A stretch of DNA of 64,000 nt from Sesbania bispinosa (lineage: Eukaryota > Streptophyta > Magnoliopsida > Fabales > Fabaceae), in assembly GCA_026901365.1 (NCBI GenBank), contig QLOH01000048.1:682001-746000 (forward strand), read 5' to 3'. The notes under the pieces are model-generated. The model did no database searches. It was not told where the DNA came from and saw only the letters and a program-made list of their open reading frames with translations. Position numbers and translations under genes: made by a program. Positions within the stretch are counted from its first letter, which is position 1; every line of letters starts with the position of its first letter. Shown here one piece after another: positions 56,808 through 64,000 of this stretch.

Positions 56808-57894
56808 AAATAGGCTTGTCCCCAGGCCACTGTAAGTAATCATGAAACTGTGCAGGGGTCATTGGGTCCAAACGAGCCTGATAATGTCTACTCTAAAAAT
56901 GAACAGCTTCTCGGTGAATAGTGGACATCTGAGCCACCAAATGAGTGTGTTGGGCCTCAAGTCGCTGGGCCCAGACTGGAGCATCCATGTCTGCTACTGG
57001 TGGTGGTGGTGCCTGCTACTGCTGCTGCTCCTCAACCTGTAACTCCACAGCTGGGATACAGTTGGCTTCAATATATGCTCTAGTCATAGGTAATGCGATG
57101 CGAACCCTGGGGTTCACCTCTACACCCCTAGATATGCAGAGTGAGGTGATGAGAGAAGGGAAGCAAAGCCTGATCTTGGAGTTAGGGGTCCGGCGCCCCA
57201 CAGAAGATGCAAAGTCTGATATCTTCTGGGTGATGACTCGTGAGACATCGACAACGGCGTCGGTGAGGATAGTGTAGATGAGGTGGGCCATGGGCATAAC
57301 TACATTAGAAACATGCCCAGTAGGATGAATGTTGGCCAATATCAGCACTGTCCACATCTGAGCTATGGTCCTCATATCCTTCCTGTAGTTCCTAGCAGCC
57401 TCCTGATATGCATTCCTTTCAAAGGAACGCCCTGGTAAGCATAGCAGCTGAGCAGTCTCAATGTCAAGGGGATCATTGCCATGAAGCCCCACAGCATTCA
57501 TCCTCTTGTGGTATTGGCACACCACGAGGTCTCTGTCCTCCTCTATGGGATATCCTAGAAGTGCATTGATTGCATCGCAATCAAATCTAATAATCTGTCA
57601 TCGAACATAGGACTCCCTCCTGCAGTTAACGTCGTGTTCCCCGATGGCGTTGGCGTAGAATTCTCTGACGATGTCTGGATCAAAATAGTTGTCAGGACGA
57701 CTGAGGCGGTCCCATCGCCTCCTGTGAATCTCAGCAGAGAACTCCTCATATTCCCCCTCTTGGAGGATGACTGGTCGCTCTAGGACTTGAGGTCCTTGAA
57801 GCGATGGGGGTCGAACTCAGGTTTCCTCTGGGGGGCTTTCCTCTTGGCACCCCCTGTGCCCCTCCTAGAGGATCTAGCACCACTGACATTCTTC
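56808..57894 (-). pseudogene. Athila-type late ORF resembling the putative plant transposon protein domain
   Basis: A start at 57894 gives a basic N-terminus (SSRRGTGGAKRKAPQRKPEF). After a one-base shift comes RRRWDRLSRPDNYFDPDIVR, then a TGA within ESYVR-QIIRFDCDAINALL. The central open part (57525-57016) has AQMWTVLILANIHPTGHVSN and RLCFPSLITSLCISRGVEVN, which look like the domain called putative plant transposon protein (PF20167). A Gln-rich, PPPP-containing tail continues past TAG at 57016-57018 (expected Gln) to about 56808. It occupies the env-like position of Athila elements. The domain name is from memory and unverified. Confidence 0.65.
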
Positions 57895-59028
57895 ATGCAA
57901 ACCATCTGCAAAGCAAAAGCAACTCAAAATTATTTATGCATCATAATATTTAATTGCTCATAATTATGAAGTAAATGGCCAATAAGTTTCAATAATTAGA
58001 GCAATCAATTAACCAAACAAATGTGCATAAAAATTTTGATTTTAAATATTACTAAATAAATGCCAATTAATTAATTAAGACATGCTAAAGTGATCAGTTA
58101 AAGCAAGTCCTAAACAATTCTAAACAGGCAAAGTGAGAATCAAACTCATGCTCAAAAATCATGTTATCAGTAATGTGCAATATTGCACAATCATTTATGT
58201 ATGGGCATGAAAAAATATTAGAACAATTAATTAAGCATATATGCACCAACAAAATAATTTGCAGAAATCACTGAGCACTCAAAAACTACCACCTAAGTAA
58301 ACATGAATAACTCACAAAGAATCCTAACCACATGCAATCTAATTTGAAGCACTATGAATAATTATTTCTTTCCTAAAGGTTCCTAGAATCCTAAGATTTC
58401 ATATCCTAAGGTTATGCTCAAATAAAATAAAAAATAAAAATTTCAATCGGTTAAAAAGAAAGAAAACTATAAAAACATACCTGGTATAAGCTCAGAAACT
58501 GAAAATGAAGGCTATATGAGTGAGAAAAGGCAAAGCAAAGGTTAGGAATATCATAGAAAAGGCAAGGGAGAGAATGAAAGGAAGTTCGAAATGAACTCCT
58601 TCAATCAAAATGGGGATATAAATATCCCGCTTCCTGCGCTACACCCTGCGCTACAGCGCAGAGTGGAGCGCGCGTACTGCTTCAGAAGTTGAAGCGTTCC
58701 GCTGCGCTTCACCCTGCGCTATAGTGCAGAGTGAGGCGCAAAAGTCAGAGAGTCAGGTTTTTAATTTTAATTATTCGCTTCACGTGCGCTACAACACAGG
58801 TTGAAGCGCAGATCTGCAGTATTCTCTCTGCTTCTGCTACTCCTAATTGATTCCATGCCATCTTTTTAGATTTAGATCCTTCATTTTAACAATCTCCTAT
58901 TTAAACAGGTAAATCCTAAAACTAAAAATTACCAAAATGAAAATTAAATGAAAATTTAAAACTTACAAAGACTGGGTTGCCTCCCAGAAAGCGCTTGTTT
59001 AACGTCTTTTAGCTTGACGCCTGGTTAC
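57895..59028 (-). other. F spacer with GCGC inverted repeats
   Basis: Non-coding and AT-rich at 57900-58500. Three hairpin units lie near 58635-58820, with CTGCGCTACAGCGCAG and flanking GCGCTTCA/TGAAGCGC arms. At 58967-59030 the minus strand reads through GCTTTCTGGGAGGCAACCCA, a block I associate with the segment after Athila-type gag-protease frames. Confidence 0.7.
58630..58820. repeat. Inverted-repeat cluster in the F interior
   Basis: Units at about 58645, 58697 and 58771 each have an inner GCGCT-AN-AGYGC palindrome and an outer GCTTCA/TGAAGC inverted repeat. They are related to the F LTR units at 43505-43612. Confidence 0.85.
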
Positions 59029-61224
59029 TCAACCCTTTTGTGGTGGCCTCAAGTGGAGGATGATGTTTGACTCCATACTAGTTCTTCCTTTGAGCTCCCA
59101 TCCTCCATGCCAATTTTTTACTCTTCCATCATTGTCACTGTCTTCCTCAGTATCAGATGTTGATCTCCTTCTCCTCTTAAATTTGAACTCCCATATTGAC
59201 TCTGGATGCTTTGCTCTCATTCTAGGCTTCCTCAGAAATTCGGAGCCTGGCAGCTTTGTTTGATTTTTGAAAATAGCATCAGTTTGTTGTAACTTGGGTG
59301 TACCTCTATGAAACGTAATACTTTCATCTTTTGAGCTTAATTCATATTTTCCTCGATCAAAACCAATGATCATCTTAGCAGCTTTCATGAAGGGTCTTCC
59401 TAAAATTAGGGGGACTTCAGTATCCTCCTCTTCTGTCTCTGCAATGTAGAAATCTACAACATATGCATCCACTTTGATTTGAATATCCTCTACTATCCCA
59501 TGCAGGCATTGAGCGGATTTATTTGTAAGTAGTAACCTCACATTTGCAGGATTGACCTTCACATTACTCAACTTGTTAAAATACGATAGCGGCATCAAAT
59601 TGATGCTCGCTCCAAGATCTAATAAAGCATGAGTAGGAGGTAGATTACCAATAGAGATGGGTATAGTAAACCTACCTGGGTCAAGTGACTTACTTGTGAC
59701 TAAGACCTTCTCTTCATGATGTTCCTTTTGTGTTGCTACTTCATCTTGATGAACAACTTCCTCTTGAAGCAACTGTTCTTCAAAGATGATTTCTTCTTCC
59801 TCATCAAGTTCCTCCTCCTCTGACTTGTTGCCATCAGTAGCAATCAAGTTGCATTGTTCCTTTGGATTGGTTTGGGTCACAGCTGAGAAGTGTTGTTGCC
59901 TGTGCTCTGCCATCTCAGTCGCTAACTGACCCACTTGACTCTCTAGAGTCTTGATTGATGCCTCAGTAGTTTTCTTGAATCCACTAAATCTTTGCACAAG
60001 GTCATCAATTTTACCTTCCAAAGTGTTCAGTTTATCATATGTTGAGAGCTGCTGTTGGTAAGGTTGTTGTCTTGTTCCTCCATTCTGACTCCAACCTGAG
60101 TTGGTTTGGTTATTTCTCCAACCTTGTGAATATTGATTGTTGTTATTGTTGGAGTAATTCCCTTGCCTTCCCTGGTTACCCATTAAGTTTACTTGTTCTG
60201 GTTGTGTTCCTTGGTTAGAACATTGACCATTTAGATGGTCACCTCCACAAAAATCACAAATCAATGGTTCGGCTTGGATGGGTTGTGAGTGGACAGCTTT
60301 GAGTTGTTGAGGGAGTGTCTTTAACGTCTCAGTGAGTGCTTCTAGTTGGCGTTTAATGAGCTTGTTCTCAGCTAACAGAGCATCACTTTGATTGAGTTCC
60401 AGCATCCCTTTCTTTGGTAATTGCACGAGTTGTCTTCCACTTTGAGCTTGTTGATCGTTCTGTGCAAAATGGTTGATGATTTCTAGCGCTCGATCAACTT
60501 CTGCGGATAAGATAGTTCCACTTGCTGCCGCATCTATGAATGACCTTGAATCTGAACGAAGTCCCTGGCAGAATATGTTGAGTTGGGCTATATCCTCATA
60601 GCCATGGTTGGGACAGTTGCGCAGCATAGACTTGTATCATTCCCAAGCTTCACAAAGTGGCTCATCAATCCCTTGTCTGAAGGTAGAAATATCTGCTTTG
60701 GCTTCTATCTGCTTCCCTGGTGGGAAGAATCTTGTTAAGAATTTCTCCTCAACCACACCCTAATTGGTTAGGCTTTGATTTGGGTGTGATTGCAACCATT
60801 CCTTAGCTTTACCTATCAAAGAGAAAGGAAACAAGCGTAAGTAAACAGATTCTAAATTACCTTCCTCGAAACCCATAGTACCAATCAATTCAAAAAAATT
60901 AGAGAGATGAGCATTTGGATTTTCATGATTCAATCCAACGAATTGATGTGCACTAATGAGGTTGAGATGTGCAGTCTTCAACTCCAAAGCTCTTGCTTTT
61001 GGTGGTAACACAATGCTTGAGAAGTGACGTGGTCCTTGATGGGAGATATAATCTCCTAGCGTCCTTCTTGGACGTTCCTCTGCTATGTTTTTGGGTTCCT
61101 CAACAATTATTCTCCTTCTTCTCCTTCTCGAGCTCCTACCTTTGTTCTTTTGCAACGTCCTTTCTATTTCCGGGTCGAACTGTAATTGATTGGGGGACAC
61201 CTGACCTCTCAGAAGCATAAACAA
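59029..61224 (-). pseudogene. Athila-type Gag-protease of F
   Basis: The frame starts at 61224 with QLQFDPEIERTLQKNKGRSS and an Arg run, then the gag core FFELIGTMGFEEGNLESVYL and KAKEWLQSHP. TAG at 60760-60762 (expected Trp) and TGA at 60637-60639 (expected Arg, CGA to TGA) interrupt it without changing frame. The remaining 532 residues have CDFCGGDHLNGQC (C-x2-C-x3-H-x4-C), an Asn/Gln-rich stretch, a coiled coil, an acidic run and the protease motif HALLDLGASINLMPLSYFNK with ILGRPFMKAAKM. The frame ends at 59029, with no polymerase after it. With two single-base stops it is among the better-preserved frames here. Confidence 0.9.
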
Positions 61225-61420
61225 GAAACTTTGAAAAAGGTAAGTGTTGAAGAAAATTTAATAATAATAGAAAAACAATAAAATACTTAATATAAGAATA
61301 AATAAAATAAATCCTAAGATAAATAGTAAAAGAAATCCTAAGATAGATATTCTTGATAACTAGACCGCCAAGGTCTACACGAATTGGAAACCGTTCCCCG
61401 GCAACGGCGCCAAAAATACT
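61225..61420 (-). other. Leader and tRNA-Asp PBS of F
   Basis: The minus-strand PBS at 61395-61412 is TGGCGCCGTTGCCGGGGA, an 18-base complement of the 3' end of plant tRNA-Asp, eight bases from the LTR. The rest is a short AT-rich leader. Confidence 0.92.
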
Positions 61421-62483
61421 TGATGGGTTTCTGGCAAGCAAACCAAAAATCCAGTAGTATAATAGTAAGAAGAGTTATCGTATCGACAGGGAACGGTTAG
61501 CTCGCGTATAGTCGTGATCTATTTATCAAGGGAAAATAACAGATTTATGAGAGTATTTTGTGCAGAAAATATAAATTGCAAATTAATAATCAATAGAAAT
61601 AGAAAGGAAGAGTTAGAGACACTTTACTTGGATTAGGATTGGACTTCATATCATTACACCCTTCGTGCATGTAAAAATTATCTATTATTTTAGGTTTACT
61701 CTATAATACTGTAGACAAACTATATTGCTAAGACCTCGAGTTACCAGCGGCCTCACACACTTAAAGGTAATCCATGCGGGCTCTCCCAGGCGACAGACTT
61801 ACCCTCAGCTTATTTTGCTTTCTTTTATTCCGTTTGTAAAAGAACTAATTGATAAACGAGGCCTACTCCTCTAGACGCACCTTCGCTAGAGTACTGTCAC
61901 TACCTATCACTCCTTAGAATACATCCATGTTTTGCTTCTTGGATTGACAATCAACTAATCCTTTGCTATCCGTAATTTAATAACCATGCCTATCCTGTAG
62001 ACGCCCTTCATTAGAGTACTCACACTAAACATCAATCACTAGCAACGCCCATGTTTCGGTTCACTGGCTACCGAGTCCTCTTATTCACTCAGAGAATGGG
62101 TTTCTTCATAATCCATTCCCCCATCCTCAATCCTAGTCGAAACTATCCTATAACTTCGGCGCAAGCGCGGAAGTTAGGAATTAAACACAGAATAAGATTA
62201 CCAATATTATAGACAGAGAGCTCAGGAAATAATAATATAGAGTTTACATACACTTGGGGATAGAATCAATTACATCCAATCCTAATGGAGAGTTAACTAC
62301 ACAAGGTAGCCAAACAAACCACCGAAGATGCTGTCACCATCTTCAATCCTTGTGAAGCGCTCCTCCTCTCCTACTCTAAAATTAGCTCTGGTGCATTATC
62401 ACTGAAATATGACTGAATTACAATAATCGTGCACCCTTGATCTGGTGCAAGAGGTTCCTATTTATAGGCTAAGAAAGACAAAG
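61421..62483 (-). repeat. F 5' LTR (right copy), outer part
   Basis: Collinear with 42403-43460 and interrupted by D at 62484. The last five bases, CAAAG, should be repeated beyond the window at the other end of D. Confidence 0.87.
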
Positions 62484-63250
62484 TGACAGCAGGATAGTTG
62501 TAGGATCTAGAATTGAGCAAAACAACCGATTAGAATCAATAAAATGCAATTGTAATGCACAAATTAGGTGCAGGGCAGCAACTAATTTGGGTGATAAAAT
62601 GAAGGAAAATAAGAGAAAGTGAAAGAAAAAGTGGAGAGAAAGAAATGGTTGGGACGCCACTGAAGCAGGAATCCACCCACAGCAGATAAGTCCAATGCCA
62701 GACGCCACTAATTCAGGAGAATTAGATAAGTCTCAGTATGGTTTGAGCAACAACCACCAAGCCTTACTCTCAACTCACCAAGAGGAGAAAATTGGGCATA
62801 ATGCCTTTACTATTTCATAAGTGTTGTAATACAAGGGGGGTGGCCTCCTATTTATAGGAAAATGAGGTGGCTAGGTGGGAAGGAAAAATAGAAGATGAGT
62901 GAAAAACTATCCTAATTTAGTCTTGAACCCATGACTCCTAAGCCTTATAGCAAGGCAACCTCCTAACCAATAATCCACTTAAAAATAGCGCCCCTCATTA
63001 GGAGGAGGATTAAGAAAATTACAAATAAGTCCTAATTACAATTAAAACTCTAATTGAGTTCCTAATTAAGTGGAGTCTTCATGTTGACTTGGGTCAATTG
63101 GTCAAAGTCAAAGGTTGACCATGGGAGGGTTGACCCAACATGGTTGACCAAGGCTTGACTCAGGTCCAAGCATCCCCCAACAGGTCCAACTTGCCATTAG
63201 CTCCCCAGCTCCCAGTTGCCAGCTCAGAAGTCCACTGACAGATGTCATCA
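62484..63250 (-). repeat. D 3' LTR
   Basis: 767 bp ending GATGTCATCA. It resembles the B LTR more than the C LTR in having a single tRNA-like module (62914-62972) and TATTTATA (62849-62856, a TATA box on the minus strand). Confidence 0.87.
62914..62972 (-). other. tRNA-like module in the D LTR
   Basis: The minus strand reads TTGGTTAGGAGGTTGCC, then the hairpin GCCTT-GCTAT-AAGGC, then CATGGGTTCAAGACT with T-loop TTCAAGA. The 3' half of the T-stem has decayed. Confidence 0.62.
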
Positions 63251-63428
63251 TTCCCTCCCCCTTAGAGAGGATTTGACCTCAAATCTGAAAATTCAGAAAG
63301 AAGCCATAAGGAAAAGAATAAGAGAAGATTGGATGGTTGACAAGAGTAGAGAGAGGTAGGTAGGTACTTCCCTTAGAGGATGGAGAGCCCTTCCTAGATT
63401 CCACAAGCTGTGAACAACTTCCTTGAAC
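63251..63428 (-). other. PPT and 3' untranslated part of D
   Basis: The minus-strand PPT is AAGGGGGAGGGAA (63251-63263), preceded by a block encoding DLRSNPL, as in B. No other coding sequence is evident. Confidence 0.8.
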
Positions 63429-64000
63429 CTAGTCAACAAAGAAAGATCCATTAGTATTATTCCCAAGTAAACAAAGTGAAGACTCATAACAAAAATACTT
63501 GGGGATCATAAAGATTGGCAAAAGAAAAACATAGGATGTGAACAAGAGGTAGTTGAGATAAGGGTTAGAAAACTCCCTCAATGAAGATTGAACCATCTTG
63601 TCCATGTACTCTGTGGATTTAGATCCTGGGTCAAAGACTAATCTTTTGAAGCCCTCCCTTGCAAGTAAGAGAAGTAAGTGGTCATGGAGAAGGCTTAGGA
63701 AATAAACTCCACATAAGTACAAAATTTGTTTCAATGTGCGATATTCATCAAAATATTCTACACTGTGTTCCCAAATAAATGCACAAGTGAAATTATGTGG
63801 CATAAATGTCTTAATATTTTTCAATAATATCCCATTTTTATTGAACAAAACACATGCATCTTGAGTATGATTGTCAAAAGGGTAGTGCATATCTTCATGC
63901 CATGAGGTATTTATGCAAATTTGTTCAAGAGGCATATCCATTCTAATGCACTCACTCAAGTAATATGACACCTTTCTCATATTATCATGTGTGTTCATGT
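63429..64000 (-). pseudogene. Second copy of ORF-X (D), truncated by the window edge
   Basis: An open frame of about 190 codons runs off the right edge with no stop. It aligns with ORF-X of B from residue ~66 onward. It keeps the sequons NTSW and NHTQ; the third (NRTF) has become IKTF. It shares nearly every residue in KRLVFDP, YMDKMVQSSLREFSNPYL and the hydrophobic stretch ending IFMIPKYFCY. A middle insertion-like stretch (DEYRTLKQILYLCGVYFLSL) differs. The frame ends NTNGSFFVD. Two divergent copies staying open suggests former selection, but no family is recognised and the start is not visible. Confidence 0.6.

Larger units (their letters stand above)
42403..62483 (-). mobile_element. F: Athila-like Ty3/gypsy element without pol
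   Basis: LTRs start TGATGGGTTTCTGGC at 42403 and 61421. A perfect tRNA-Asp PBS lies next to the right LTR on the minus strand, and PPT GTTGGGGGGT next to the left one. The minus-strand interior reads gag-protease (61224-59029), spacer, then a plant transposon-protein ORF (57894-56808), with E nested after that. No reverse transcriptase, RNase H or integrase is present. tRNA-Asp priming and the Gag/PR motifs point to Athila. The right LTR is cut at 62484 by D, so the right border is outside the window. Confidence 0.85.
62484..64000 (-). mobile_element. D: B/C-family element, 3' part only
   Basis: It begins TGACAGCAGGATAG, close to the B/C ends TGATAGCCGGAT. It has an LTR of 767 bp, a PPT complement, then interior with a second copy of ORF-X running off the window edge. 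The orientation is minus. It inserted into the right LTR of F after CAAAG. Whether it carries gag or polymerase cannot be seen here. Confidence 0.87.

Noticed and set aside
57555..57749. Minus-strand frame starting MRSSLLRFTGGDG
   Set aside because: Wrong frame: the adjacent frame carries the family-like text that continues into the open part at 57525.
59060..59263. Plus-strand frame opposite F protease tail
   Set aside because: Shadow of the clear minus-strand gag-protease.
1..64000. Host protein-coding gene or organellar insertion
   Set aside because: Every frame with recognisable domains is retroelement-derived. No exon-like conserved protein, rRNA or chloroplast/mitochondrial sequence was recognised by eye.

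Overview
This window looks like a gene-free stretch of a plant nuclear genome, made almost entirely of LTR retrotransposons inserted into one another. The families (Sirevirus-like Ty1/copia, chromovirus-type and Athila-type Ty3/gypsy), the plant tRNA-Met and tRNA-Asp primer-binding sites and the AT-rich composition point to a eudicot. A legume is my guess from overall resemblance, not something the sequence proves. I found no convincing host gene, rRNA, functional tRNA or CRISPR array.

Order of nesting, from LTR ends, primer-binding sites (PBS), polypurine tracts (PPT) and target-site duplications (TSD). K (1-4773, minus) is a decayed Sirevirus-like copia element. A (from 4774, plus) is a chromovirus-type element with ~4.1 kb LTRs and a non-coding interior; it cuts K. 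The A 5' LTR contains I (5863-13225, minus, TSD ATTTG; non-coding interior) and H (about 15788-17259, a Sirevirus-type solo LTR). The A interior is 17747-21194. The A 3' LTR (21195 onward) contains B (22081-33531, plus, TSD ACATG/ATATG). B contains C (25633-31690, minus, same family, TSD GTTGA). The A 3' LTR is cut again at 34422 by G (minus, Sirevirus with several PPT-like tracts). The G 3' LTR holds E1 (36678-40612, a 3.9 kb chromovirus-type solo LTR, TSD TAAAA). The G interior is cut at 42403 by F (minus, Athila-like, tRNA-Asp PBS). The F interior holds E (44365-55777, minus, chromovirus with chromodomain, TSD GAAAT). The second F LTR is cut at 62484 by D (minus, B/C family), which runs off the window. 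The deepest chain is K > A > G > F > E, five levels.

Almost nothing here could transpose alone. K has most copia domains but is riddled with nonsense codons and has a changed protease Asp. E lost most of its reverse transcriptase and integrase core. F has gag-protease and a late transposon-protein ORF but no pol. A and I have no recognisable coding sequence. B, C and D carry different subsets of gag, protease and an unrecognised late ORF (called ORF-X here), with no reverse transcriptase or integrase. They must have moved on enzymes from elsewhere.

The most unusual observations are: (1) ORF-X in B and D, in an env-like position, with N-glycosylation sequons and a C-terminal hydrophobic segment; (2) an ORF inside the 3.9 kb E-family LTR, in element sense, with an acidic tail and a SUMO-interacting-like motif kept in three copies; (3) tRNA-derived modules in the LTRs of B, C and D, single or in tandem; (4) arrays of short palindromes with the shared core CGCT-NN-AGCG in two unrelated element families; and (5) the consistent absence of pol.
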